Positions 7,956 through 16,103 of a stretch of 64,000 nt of DNA are shown here, piece by piece. The DNA lies in assembly GCF_003363755.1 (NCBI RefSeq), contig NZ_CP031396.1, positions 5,054,501 through 5,118,500 on the forward strand, in the 5' to 3' direction. The first letter of the stretch is position 1. Each line of letters starts with the position of its first letter. This stretch comes from Pseudomonas protegens (GTDB lineage: Bacteria > Pseudomonadota > Gammaproteobacteria > Pseudomonadales > Pseudomonadaceae). Position numbers and translations under genes: made by a program. The notes under the pieces were generated by a model. That model was not told the DNA's origin. It worked only from the letters and a program-made list of their open reading frames with translations, and made no database searches.

Positions 7956-9167
7956 ATGTTTTCTCGAACCTTGCTGTGCCTGGCGCTGGTCAGCCCCTGG
8001 GCGCTGGCCGCCAGCCCGGCGCAATCCTTGCACCAGCGCCTGACGGTGCTCGACAGCCACCTCGATACCCCGATGCAACTGGCCCGCCCCGGCTGGAACA
8101 TCACCCAGCGCCATGCCTACCGGGACGACCTGTCCCAGGTCGATCTGCCACGGATGAAAGAGGGCGGCCTGGACGGCGGCTTCTGGGCCATCTTCACCCC
8201 CCAGGGCCCGCTCAATGCCGAAGGCCGGACCCTGGCCAGCGAGCATGGCCTGGCGGTGCTCACGCGGATTGGCGACCTGATCGCCGCCCACCCCGAGGAC
8301 TTCGCCCTGGCCCTGAGCGCTGCCGATGTACCGGCGATCATCGCCCGTGGCCAGCGCGTGGTGTTCATCAGCATGGAAAACGCCGAGCCCCTGGCCGCCG
8401 ATCCCGGGCGCTTGCTCACTTACCATCGCCAGGGCCTGCGCATGCTCGGCCTGGTGCACTCGGCCAACAACGATTTCGCCGACTCGGCCACCGCCCTGCC
8501 GCAGTGGCACGGCCTGAGCCCGGCGGGGCGCGAACTGGTGGCTGAGGCCAATCGCCTGGGCATCCTGCTGGACGTGTCCCATGCCTCGGACCAGGTATTC
8601 GACCAGGTCCTGGCCCTGTCCACGGCGCCGATCATTGCCTCGCATTCCAGCAGCCGGGCGATCACCGCCCATCCGCGCAACCTGGATGACCGGCGCCTGC
8701 GCCAGCTGGCGGCCAGGGGCGGAGTGGTGCAGGTCAACAGCTTTCCCAGCGACCTGATCAACCACGCGCCCAACCCCGAGCGCGACAAGGCCCTGGGGCC
8801 GCTGTACCGCGAGTTTCGCCTGGCGGCGAGCCTGAGCCCGGGGCAGGTGGCGGACCTGGCCGAGCGCATTCGTCAGGTCGAGGCGCGTTACCCGCAGCCC
8901 AGGGCCAGCCTGGACGACTACATGCGCCATCTGCTGCACATCCTGGACGTGGTGGGGCCGGACCATGTGGGCATCGGTGCCGACTGGGATGGCGGCGGCG
9001 GGGTGCAGGGGCTGGAGGATGTGACGCAGCTGGCGCGAATCACCGAACGCCTGCTGGCGGCGGGTTACAGCGAAGCGGATCTGGCGAAGATCTGGGGTGG
9101 GAATCTGCTGCGGGTCCTCGACGCCGCCCAACGGGCAGGAGCCAGCTTGCCGGCGAATGGGCCTTGA
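7956..9167 (+). CDS. Membrane dipeptidase (peptidase family M19), secreted
   Basis: A 403-residue renal-dipeptidase-like zinc hydrolase. A Sec signal peptide is at the start ('MFSRTLLCLALVSPWALAA'). The first metal site 'LDSHLDTPMQL' (HxD) follows at about residue 35, then 'GLVHSANNDF', 'LDVSHASDQVF', and 'IIASHSSSRAI'; the late 'GIGADWDGGGG' is also typical. It would cleave dipeptides, possibly D-containing ones, in the periplasm. The ATG at 7956 follows CCAGGAGG. Oddity: the C-terminal tail RAGASLPANGP is encoded by a REP-like sequence (9135-9163), so the last residues look acquired from repeat DNA. Confidence 0.88.
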   Translation: MFSRTLLCLALVSPWALAASPAQSLHQRLTVLDSHLDTPMQLARPGWNITQRHAYRDDLSQVDLPRMKEGGLDGGFWAIFTPQGPLNAEGRTLASEHGLAVLTRIGDLIAAHPEDFALALSAADVPAIIARGQRVVFISMENAEPLAADPGRLLTYHRQGLRMLGLVHSANNDFADSATALPQWHGLSPAGRELVAEANRLGILLDVSHASDQVFDQVLALSTAPIIASHSSSRAITAHPRNLDDRRLRQLAARGGVVQVNSFPSDLINHAPNPERDKALGPLYREFRLAASLSPGQVADLAERIRQVEARYPQPRASLDDYMRHLLHILDVVGPDHVGIGADWDGGGGVQGLEDVTQLARITERLLAAGYSEADLAKIWGGNLLRVLDAAQRAGASLPANGP

Positions 9168-9381
9168 GGTTTGAGGGGGGAGGGTTTCGCTTTTCGGGCT
9201 ATGCGCGGGGCGCAGAATCTTCCGGCTTGAATATGAAACAAAGTAATATTTGCATATGCTTAAAATGTATTTCTCTTATTAAATGAGCGCCCCTAGGATG
9301 GCTTCCCATAGACCCAAGTGACTGCATAAGTCCACGGGCTATAACCGAACGCACTATCCATTCGCAGCAGGGAGCGCTGGC

Positions 9382-10959
9382 ATGCCACTGACCAGAAGAC
9401 AATTGATCGCCCGTATCGCCGCTGTCGGCGGGGTCCAGGCGGCGAGTGCGGTCATGGGCCTGTTCGGCGGGCCGGGCAACGCCGAGGCCTTCGAGGAGAA
9501 CTATGCGTCGCTGCCCACAGCCGCCGTGGGCAAGGGCGCTTCGGTGGTGGTGATCGGCGCCGGGATCGGTGGCCTGGTCAGTGCCTATGAACTGAACAAG
9601 GCCGGGTTCAAGGTGACGCTGCTGGAAGCCCGGGATCGGGTCGGCGGGCGCAACTGGACGGTGCGGGGCGGCGATCGGGTGGAGTACAGCGACGGCAGTG
9701 TGCAGGTCGCCGAGTTCGACGACGGGTTCTATCTGAATGCCGGGGCCGGTCGCTTGCCCAGTCACCATCAACTGATGCTCGGCTACTGCCGCGAGCTGGG
9801 GGTGGAGCTGGAAGTGCTGGTCAACACCAGCCGTAATGCCCTGGTGCGTCCGGACCTGAACCAGCCGGCCCTGCAGATCCGCCAGGCGGTCAATGACAGC
9901 CGCGGGCATTTTTCCGAGTTGCTGGCCAAGGCGGTCAATCGGCATGCCCTGGACCAGGAGTTGACGGCGGCTGATCGCAGCAACCTGCTGAGCTTCCTGA
10001 AAACCTGGGGCGATCTCTCGGACAAGCTGGAATACCTGGGATCGGCCCGCTCCGGCTACAAGGTCTGGCCCGGCGCCGGTGACCAATTGGCGCAGAAGAA
10101 CGATCCGCTGCCATTGCAGACCTTGCTCAACCCGGCGCTGACCACGGCGCTGATGATCGATGAATACCCGGAATTCTCGCCCACCATGTTCCAGCCCGTG
10201 GGTGGCATGGACCGCATTCCCCAGGCCTTTGCCCGGCGCCTGCAAGGGCAGTTGCGGCTGCACAGCGAGGTGCGCGCCATCACCAACCGGGCCGACGGTG
10301 TCGAGGTGGTCTACCTGGATCGCCGCAGCGGCCGCACCCAGAGCCTGAAGGCCGACTACGTGATCAGTTCCTTGCCCCTGCCGCTGTTGGCCAAGGTGCA
10401 GAACAACTTCAGCGCACCGGTACGCGAGGCTATTGCTGCGGTGCAGTTCGGCTACGCCAACAAGGTGGCCTGGCAGTCGCGGCGCTTCTGGGAAAGCCAG
10501 TATCAGATCTACGGCGGGCTGTCGTTCATCAATCAGGAAGCCTCCGGGCTGTGGTACCCCAGCGGCGGGTTCAACCAGGCCGAGGGGGTGCTGGTGGCGG
10601 CCTACAACAACGGTGAAACCGCGCGCAAGTTCGGGGAGAAAACCCTGGCCCAGCAGATCGAGATTTCCCGTCAGGCGGTGGAGCTGCTGCACCCTGGCCA
10701 CAGCCATGAACTGCGCAAGCCGCTGGTGATTGCCTGGGGCAAGATCCCCTACAACTTCGGCCCCTGGATCAGTCATGAAGTGGCCGAGCCGGACTACAGC
10801 CTGCTCAACCAGCCCCAGGGGCGGGTCTACCTGACCAGCGACGGCCTGGCCCACAGCGGCGTGGGCATCTGGCAGGAAGCCGCTGCCGGTGCCGCGCGGC
10901 GGGTGGTACGGCAACTTTTTCAACGGGCGCAAGGCTCGTCGCTACAGCAAACGGCCTGA
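9382..10959 (+). CDS. Flavin-dependent amine/amino-acid oxidase, Tat-exported
   Basis: A 525-residue FAD protein of the monoamine oxidase/L-amino-acid oxidase family. A Tat-like signal ('LTRRQLIARIAAVGGVQAAS') precedes the Rossmann dinucleotide motif 'VVVIGAGIGGLVSAYELNKAG' (about residues 55-75) and 'EARDRVGGRNWT'. The C-terminal FAD contact is seen near 'RVYLTSDGLAHSGVGIWQEAA'. It oxidises an amine or amino acid to an imine with H2O2. The next gene is an exported RidA, whose family hydrolyses such imines, so the two probably act together in the periplasm. The 214-base gap upstream has an AT-rich stretch (9230-9290) that could hold the promoter. Confidence 0.88.
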   Translation: MPLTRRQLIARIAAVGGVQAASAVMGLFGGPGNAEAFEENYASLPTAAVGKGASVVVIGAGIGGLVSAYELNKAGFKVTLLEARDRVGGRNWTVRGGDRVEYSDGSVQVAEFDDGFYLNAGAGRLPSHHQLMLGYCRELGVELEVLVNTSRNALVRPDLNQPALQIRQAVNDSRGHFSELLAKAVNRHALDQELTAADRSNLLSFLKTWGDLSDKLEYLGSARSGYKVWPGAGDQLAQKNDPLPLQTLLNPALTTALMIDEYPEFSPTMFQPVGGMDRIPQAFARRLQGQLRLHSEVRAITNRADGVEVVYLDRRSGRTQSLKADYVISSLPLPLLAKVQNNFSAPVREAIAAVQFGYANKVAWQSRRFWESQYQIYGGLSFINQEASGLWYPSGGFNQAEGVLVAAYNNGETARKFGEKTLAQQIEISRQAVELLHPGHSHELRKPLVIAWGKIPYNFGPWISHEVAEPDYSLLNQPQGRVYLTSDGLAHSGVGIWQEAAAGAARRVVRQLFQRAQGSSLQQTA

Positions 10960-11047
10960 AAAAGCCGAGCACTCATAAAACAGCAGTCACCCATTGCCGG
11001 GTAGCGGACCTCCGAGGCTGGCAAACACAACCTTGGAGCGTCTTTGC

Positions 11048-11545
11048 ATGTCTTTGAAAAACACCGTCGTAGGGCTGGGCCTGTTGTGCGCCGCCAGCAG
11101 CAGCTGGGCTGCGGGAATCCAGCGCGTGCCGTCCACCTATCCCCATTCACCGATCCTGCAATCGGTGACCTTGCCCGCCAACAGCGAGCTGACCTACCTC
11201 TCCGGCCTGCTGCCGGACCCGGTGGACCCCAAGGCGCCCAAGGAACAGATCCACGCTGCCGGTAACACTGAGGCCCAGGCCCGGGTGGTGCTGCGCAAGG
11301 TGGAAACCATTCTTGCTAGCCAGGGCTTGACCCTGGGGGATGTGGTGCAACTGCGGATCTACCTGGTGGGCGACCCGGCCCTGGGCGGCAAGCTGGATTT
11401 CGACGGCCTGCAAGTGGCCTTTCGCGAGTTCTTCGGCACCGAGAAACAGCCGCTCAAACCGGCCCGGACCACGGTGCAAGTGGCGGGGCTGGTACTGCCC
11501 GGCGCCTTGATCGAAGTCGAAACCGTCGCCGCCCGAGCGCGCTGA
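11048..11545 (+). CDS. Exported RidA/YjgF-family imine deaminase
   Basis: A 165-residue RidA-fold protein with a Sec signal peptide ('VVGLGLLCAASSSWAA'), which is unusual because most RidA proteins are cytoplasmic. The family active-site Arg is present at R140 ('KPARTTVQV'), and the acidic residue in 'ALIEVE' at E156. RidA trimers hydrolyse reactive enamines/imines produced by amino-acid enzymes. Directly upstream is a Tat-exported amine oxidase, which would make such products in the same compartment. The start at 11048 gives the signal peptide directly; a longer frame from 10994 adds sequence without homology. Confidence 0.88.
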   Translation: MSLKNTVVGLGLLCAASSSWAAGIQRVPSTYPHSPILQSVTLPANSELTYLSGLLPDPVDPKAPKEQIHAAGNTEAQARVVLRKVETILASQGLTLGDVVQLRIYLVGDPALGGKLDFDGLQVAFREFFGTEKQPLKPARTTVQVAGLVLPGALIEVETVAARAR

Positions 11546-11570
11546 GGCGCCTGTCAAAGGATCTGAAGTC

Positions 11571-14039
11571 ATGAGTATTTCCTTGCATAAAATCGTTCGC
11601 GGCGCCGCGCCCCTGAGCCTTGGCCTGCTGAGCCTGGCAACCCCGGTGGAGCTGCTGGCCGCCGATGAAACCCTCGGCACCGTAGTGGTCACCGGCGTGC
11701 GCGGCAGCCAGCAACGTACCGTCACCAACAGCCCGGCGCCGATCGATGTGATCGACAGCGAACAGCTGCGCAGCATCGGCCAGAACGGCCTGAAAGAAAT
11801 GCTCGGGCGCCTCTTGCCGTCGTTCAACGTGCCCACCATCAACGGCGGTGGCACGGCGTTCCTGGTGCGTGGGGTGAGCATGCGTGGCCTGGGCGGTGAT
11901 CAGGTGCTGGTGCTGATCAACGGCAAGCGTCGGCACAACTCGGCGCTGATCAACAACGGGGCCCGAGTCGGCAACGCCTCGGTGCCGGTGGACCTGGACC
12001 TGATTCCCACGGCCGCCATCGAACGCATCGAAGTGCTGCGCGACGGCGCCGCCGCGCAATACGGCTCCGACGCCATCGCCGGGGTGATCAACATCATCCT
12101 CAAGCGCAACGCCGAGGGCCTGACCTCGGACACCACCCTGGGCCAGTACTACGACGGCGATGGCACCACCGGCCACGAGGCCTTCAACTGGGGCAACAAG
12201 CTGGGGGAGGACGGCGGCTTCATCAACCTGTCCTGGGACGCCAAGCTCCAGGAGCCTTACGAGCGTTCCAGCGCCGCCAGCGGACAGCTGTACTTCAATC
12301 AGCCCGACGGCTCGCCGGACCCGCGGGAAAGCAATCGCCAGGGCTGGGGCACCGAATACGGCCTGGGTCGCGACCGCACCACCAGCCTGGCCTACAACGC
12401 CGAGCTGCCTCTGGCCGACGACCTCAAGCTGTATTCGTTCTCGACCCTGAGCTACCGCAACAGCAACAAGAACCTGGGCCATCGCAAGCCCACCGACATC
12501 ACCAGCCTGGCGGGAGTACCCAACGCGCCATATCCCAATGGCGGCCAGGCGCGGCGGGAGATCCGCGAGACCGACTTCCAGGTCGCCGGCGGGGCCAAGG
12601 GCCTGCTGGGCGGCTGGGACTGGGACCTGTCCAGCACCTATGGCAAGGATCGCGGGGTGCTGGACACCGCCAACAACCTGAACATTTCCAACGGTCCTTA
12701 CGGCCAGCACGACTTCCACCTGGGCAATCTGGTGTTTGACCAGTGGACCAACAACCTGGACTTCTCCCGAGCCCTGGACATCGGCTGGAGCAGCCCGCTG
12801 GAAACCTCCTTCGGCGTGGAATACCGCTGGGAGAAGTACGCGCTGGAGGAGGGCGAACCCAACTCCTACAACCAGGGCAGCTACGTCCCGGCCACCGGTC
12901 CCTTTGCCGGCGTGGTACCGGACCCGGGGCTGTTTTCGGTCAACGGCACCACGCCGGAAGACGCTTACAGCCTCAAGCGCCACAGTGAAGCCGCCTATGT
13001 GGATTTCGGCCTGAACATCACCCCCAACTGGTACGTCGGCGCGGCGGCGCGCTATGAGAAGTACAACCTCGGGGTGGGCGATACCACCAGCGGCAAGCTG
13101 ACCACGCGCTACGAGTTCCTCCCCGGCTACGCGGTGCGGGCGGCGGTAAGCAACGGCTTCCGCGCGCCGTCCCTGGCCCAGAGCGTGTTCTCCACCACCA
13201 GCACCGTGACCCAGTTTGGCGCGGGCGGCACCACCAGCTCGGTGCGCACCAAGCAGATGCGCCCCAACTCGCCGGAAGCCATCGCCCTGGGGGCCAAGGA
13301 CCTGGAGCCGGAAACCTCGCGCAACTACAGCCTGGGCTTCACCGCCGAGCCCACCGAACGGCTGCGCCTGACCGCCGACTTCTACCTGATCGACATCGAC
13401 AAGCGCATCCTCCAGACCGGCATCCTCAAGGGCCCGGCGGTGTCGCAGATCCTGGTGGAGAACGGCCTGTCGCCGAACCTCGCCGGGCAGTACTACACCA
13501 ACGCCGCCGACACCCGGACCAAGGGCGTCGACCTGGTGGCGGACTACAGCCAGTCGTTCGGCGAGTACGGCACGGCCAAGTGGAGCGTCGCCTACAACCA
13601 CAACAAGACCACCATCCGCGACCTGGCGGACACCCCGGCGGCGCTGTCGCGCCTGGGGGCCGGCTATGTGCTGTTCGACCGCCAGCAGCAGATCGACCTG
13701 ACTAAATCCACGCCCAAGGACAAGTGGATCCTCTCCACCAACTACAAGGTCGGCGACTGGACCACCAATCTGCAGCTGACCCGCTTTGGCGAGTACACCG
13801 AAGGCTCGAACATCCCGGCCAACGACCGCACCTACAGCGCCAAGTGGATCACCGACCTGGACGTGGCCTACGACGTGACCCAGAACCTCACCGTGGCTGT
13901 GGGGGCCAACAACCTGTTCGACGTGTACCCGGACAAGATCGGCCTCAAGGCCTGGGCGGGGACTTATGAATACGGGATGTTCTCGCCCTATGGCCTGGGC
14001 GGTGGCTATTACTACAGCCGCGTCAGCCTGGCGTTCTGA
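11571..14039 (+). CDS. TonB-dependent outer-membrane receptor
   Basis: An 822-residue receptor. A signal peptide is followed by a TonB box-like 'ETLGTVVVTGVRG' (about 36-48), a plug domain ('INGKRRHNSAL', 'ERIEVLRDGAAAQYGSDAIAGVINIIL'), and a 22-strand barrel ending in the aromatic C-terminal residue of 'YYYSRVSLAF'. No Fur box was seen upstream, unlike the receptor at 44057, so the ligand is probably not a siderophore. Its place between RidA and a sulfonate-type binding protein suggests uptake of the same organic compound. The stop is three bases before the next ATG. Confidence 0.92.
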   Translation: MSISLHKIVRGAAPLSLGLLSLATPVELLAADETLGTVVVTGVRGSQQRTVTNSPAPIDVIDSEQLRSIGQNGLKEMLGRLLPSFNVPTINGGGTAFLVRGVSMRGLGGDQVLVLINGKRRHNSALINNGARVGNASVPVDLDLIPTAAIERIEVLRDGAAAQYGSDAIAGVINIILKRNAEGLTSDTTLGQYYDGDGTTGHEAFNWGNKLGEDGGFINLSWDAKLQEPYERSSAASGQLYFNQPDGSPDPRESNRQGWGTEYGLGRDRTTSLAYNAELPLADDLKLYSFSTLSYRNSNKNLGHRKPTDITSLAGVPNAPYPNGGQARREIRETDFQVAGGAKGLLGGWDWDLSSTYGKDRGVLDTANNLNISNGPYGQHDFHLGNLVFDQWTNNLDFSRALDIGWSSPLETSFGVEYRWEKYALEEGEPNSYNQGSYVPATGPFAGVVPDPGLFSVNGTTPEDAYSLKRHSEAAYVDFGLNITPNWYVGAAARYEKYNLGVGDTTSGKLTTRYEFLPGYAVRAAVSNGFRAPSLAQSVFSTTSTVTQFGAGGTTSSVRTKQMRPNSPEAIALGAKDLEPETSRNYSLGFTAEPTERLRLTADFYLIDIDKRILQTGILKGPAVSQILVENGLSPNLAGQYYTNAADTRTKGVDLVADYSQSFGEYGTAKWSVAYNHNKTTIRDLADTPAALSRLGAGYVLFDRQQQIDLTKSTPKDKWILSTNYKVGDWTTNLQLTRFGEYTEGSNIPANDRTYSAKWITDLDVAYDVTQNLTVAVGANNLFDVYPDKIGLKAWAGTYEYGMFSPYGLGGGYYYSRVSLAF

Positions 14040-14042
14040 TCG

Positions 14043-15029
14043 ATGATCAAGCAGGCGAACGAGCACCCTGTAGCCGCTGCCGCAGGCTGCGATCGGCTGC
14101 GCAGCAGACGGCGGCTGGCGATCCTGGCGCTGCTTCTGTTCGCCAGCCATGCCCTGGCGCAGCCGGCGCTGCGGGTGTCCAGCCAGAAGCAGTCGCTGAA
14201 GATCCTGCTGCAGGCCGCCGGCGAACTGGAGCAGGTGCCATACCCCATCGAGTTCGCCTCCTTTGCCGCTGCCGCCCCCACCGCCGAGGCCCTGGCCGCG
14301 GGGGCGGTGGACATCGGCAGCCTGGGGGATGCGCCGTTCGTGTTCGCCGCGGCCGCCGGGGCGCCGATCAAGACCGTGGGGGTGATCAAGCTCAAGGTCA
14401 CGCCCACGGCGGTGGCGATTGTGGTCAAGGATGACTCGCCGCTACGGGATGCCGCCGACCTCAAGGGTCGGCGCATCACCACCACTCGCGGTTCCATCGG
14501 CCATTTCCTGGCCCTGGCGGCGCTGCGTTCGGTGGGCCTGCACGGCGCGGATGCGCAGTTCATCTTTCTCCAGCCGGCCGAGTCCCGCAGTTTGCTGAGC
14601 AACGGTCAGGCCGACGCCTGGTCGACCTGGGACCCCTATACCAGCATGGTGCAGATGGAAGGTGGAACCCGGGTCCTGGTCAGTGGCGAGGGGCTGTTTG
14701 CCGGGCACATGCTGCTGGTGGCCAATGACCAGGCGATTCGTGAAAAACCACGGCAGATCGCTGATTTCCTCCGGCGCCTGGACCGTGCCTATGCCTGGGC
14801 CAACCAGCACCAGCACGAGTTTTCAAAGATCCAGGCCGGTTACAGCGGCCTGCCGTTGGAGGTACATGAACGCTCCAATCGCTACTCGCTGCCCCGGCGC
14901 ATCGCCGTGGGCCCGGCCGTGGTCGAGGACGTGCAGCACACCGCCGATCTGTACCGTGAAGAAGGCATCATCCACCAGTCGTTCGATGCGGCGGCTTACA
15001 TGGATGCATCATTCAATGAAGTTGAATGA
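14043..15029 (+). CDS. ABC transporter substrate-binding protein, SsuA-like, repeat-derived N-terminus
   Basis: A 328-residue periplasmic binding protein ('LKGRRITTTRGSIGHFLALAAL', 'AWSTWDPYTSMVQMEGG'). The signal peptide core is 'LAILALLLFASHALAQP'. The segment before it, 'HPVAAAAGCDRLRS', is encoded by a copy of the TGTAGCCGCTGCCGC repeat (14069-14108). Either the true start lies after the repeat, or the repeat inserted into and extended the leader; no alternative ATG with a good ribosome site is obvious. It belongs to the same class as the protein at 6865, so one transporter may use two binding proteins. Confidence 0.8.
   Translation: MIKQANEHPVAAAAGCDRLRSRRRLAILALLLFASHALAQPALRVSSQKQSLKILLQAAGELEQVPYPIEFASFAAAAPTAEALAAGAVDIGSLGDAPFVFAAAAGAPIKTVGVIKLKVTPTAVAIVVKDDSPLRDAADLKGRRITTTRGSIGHFLALAALRSVGLHGADAQFIFLQPAESRSLLSNGQADAWSTWDPYTSMVQMEGGTRVLVSGEGLFAGHMLLVANDQAIREKPRQIADFLRRLDRAYAWANQHQHEFSKIQAGYSGLPLEVHERSNRYSLPRRIAVGPAVVEDVQHTADLYREEGIIHQSFDAAAYMDASFNEVE
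14069..14108. repeat. TGTAGCCGCTGCCGC-type repeat inside a reading frame
   Basis: Copy of the element also found at 5901, 24086 and 58551, continuing GATCGGCTGCGCAGCAGACG here. It lies within the first 25 codons of the binding-protein frame and is translated in it. Confidence 0.8.
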
Positions 15030-15322
15030 AGTGATGGCACTTTTATTAATTAAGCTCGGGAGATGTTGAATAAATAAAAAACAATGATGTCCTTCTTTTA
15101 AGTTAACTATCAGCGAATTTAATAATCCTCTGTCGGTACTTGTGAAAGTGCCGATAACGGCCGCTATTTGCCTGTTTTTCGATACATTTTTAAGTTTGGA
15201 GATTAGAGGTAAAGGATATTTCACAAGGCTTTCGTAACTGCCTAAGGTGGCCTTGAAACAAATTATTACCTTCTGCAAAACCATAACTTCGTCGCTACTT
15301 CCAGGGAATTAAGGGAGCTTGC
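15030..15322. promoter_or_regulatory. AT-rich leader upstream of the CDPS-like operon
   Basis: A gene-free 293-base stretch, clearly richer in A+T than its surroundings. It holds an inverted repeat at 15133-15154 (TCGGTACTT, four bases, AAGTGCCGA; one G-T pair), which could be an operator or an RNA hairpin. Ribosome site GGGAG precedes the ATG at 15323. I see no convincing reading frame. Confidence 0.45.
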
Positions 15323-16099
15323 ATGTTCACAGTCACTACGGCCGATAAACTTGAAGCGCGGCATATCCTCGATGTCGTTGAAAAACGCTCTTATGGCGTC
15401 CAACTCAAAGGTTTCTGTCCGCCGGACACCTTGCAGGTGGCGCGGGATCATCTGTACCAGCAGGAGCTGCGCAGCGCTTTCAGCCAGCAGCAGGAGTTCG
15501 TCCGCGTCGGCAAGGCCTACATCGAGATTCAGGACGAGCAGAGCCGGGCCGAATACCACGCCCTGGCCCTGCCCAACATCCGCAAGATCCGCAACCTGTT
15601 CCGGCCCCTGGCCTCGCCCATCGACGAGCTGCGCCTTTTGCTGGATGAGGTCTGGCCCCAGGGCGCGCACCTGCTGCAGGTGGACGGGCAGAAGTGCTTT
15701 GTCGGCATCGCCCGCTTCCAGGGTTCGGGGGTCGATCTCACGCCCCACACCGACAAGCTCGAACGCAACGCGCCGGAGGGCCACAGCCCGCCACTGCTGA
15801 CCCAACTGTCCACCAACATTTACCTGGAAATCCCCGAGGACGGCGGAGAGCTGGAGATCTGGGGCATCGAGCCGGACGAGGAGGAATACAACCGCCTCAA
15901 GGGCGAGCGGGCCTACGGCATCGAGCGCCACCTGCTGCCGCCGCCGGACTTCGTGGTCAAGCCCGAGCCTGGCGATCTGATCCTGCTCAACCCACGGCTG
16001 ATCCACGCGGTACGCCCTTCGGCCAGCAGCACCCGGGTCACCCTCGGGGTCTTTATCGGTTACTACGGCGAACACCAGCCTTTGGCCTACTGGAGCTGA
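15323..16099 (+). CDS. 2-oxoglutarate/Fe(II)-dependent oxygenase
   Basis: A 258-residue enzyme with the complete facial triad: H142 and D144 in 'LTPHTDKLE', and H228 in 'PRLIHAVRP'. R238 in 'SSTRVTLGVF' is well placed to bind 2-oxoglutarate. It would hydroxylate, desaturate or otherwise oxidise a substrate using O2 and 2-oxoglutarate, releasing succinate and CO2. It lies four bases upstream of the cyclodipeptide-synthase-like gene, so the substrate is plausibly the product of that enzyme or one of its amino acids. Closest family by pattern is the prolyl-hydroxylase-like 2OG-Fe(II) group. The substrate is unknown. Confidence 0.85.
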   Translation: MFTVTTADKLEARHILDVVEKRSYGVQLKGFCPPDTLQVARDHLYQQELRSAFSQQQEFVRVGKAYIEIQDEQSRAEYHALALPNIRKIRNLFRPLASPIDELRLLLDEVWPQGAHLLQVDGQKCFVGIARFQGSGVDLTPHTDKLERNAPEGHSPPLLTQLSTNIYLEIPEDGGELEIWGIEPDEEEYNRLKGERAYGIERHLLPPPDFVVKPEPGDLILLNPRLIHAVRPSASSTRVTLGVFIGYYGEHQPLAYWS

Positions 16100-16103
16100 A
16101 CTC

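Noticed and set aside
6028..9131. Long minus-strand frames (596 and 523 codons) opposite the aldolase, binding protein and dipeptidase
   Set aside because: Compositional shadows with biased residues and no recognisable motifs, while the opposite strand carries complete gene families.
11454..14150. 898-codon open frame on the minus strand opposite the TonB receptor
   Set aside because: It is the antisense shadow of a GC-rich gene; the translation is low-complexity (Gln/Gly/Val/Arg rich) with no domain, and the plus-strand receptor is convincing.
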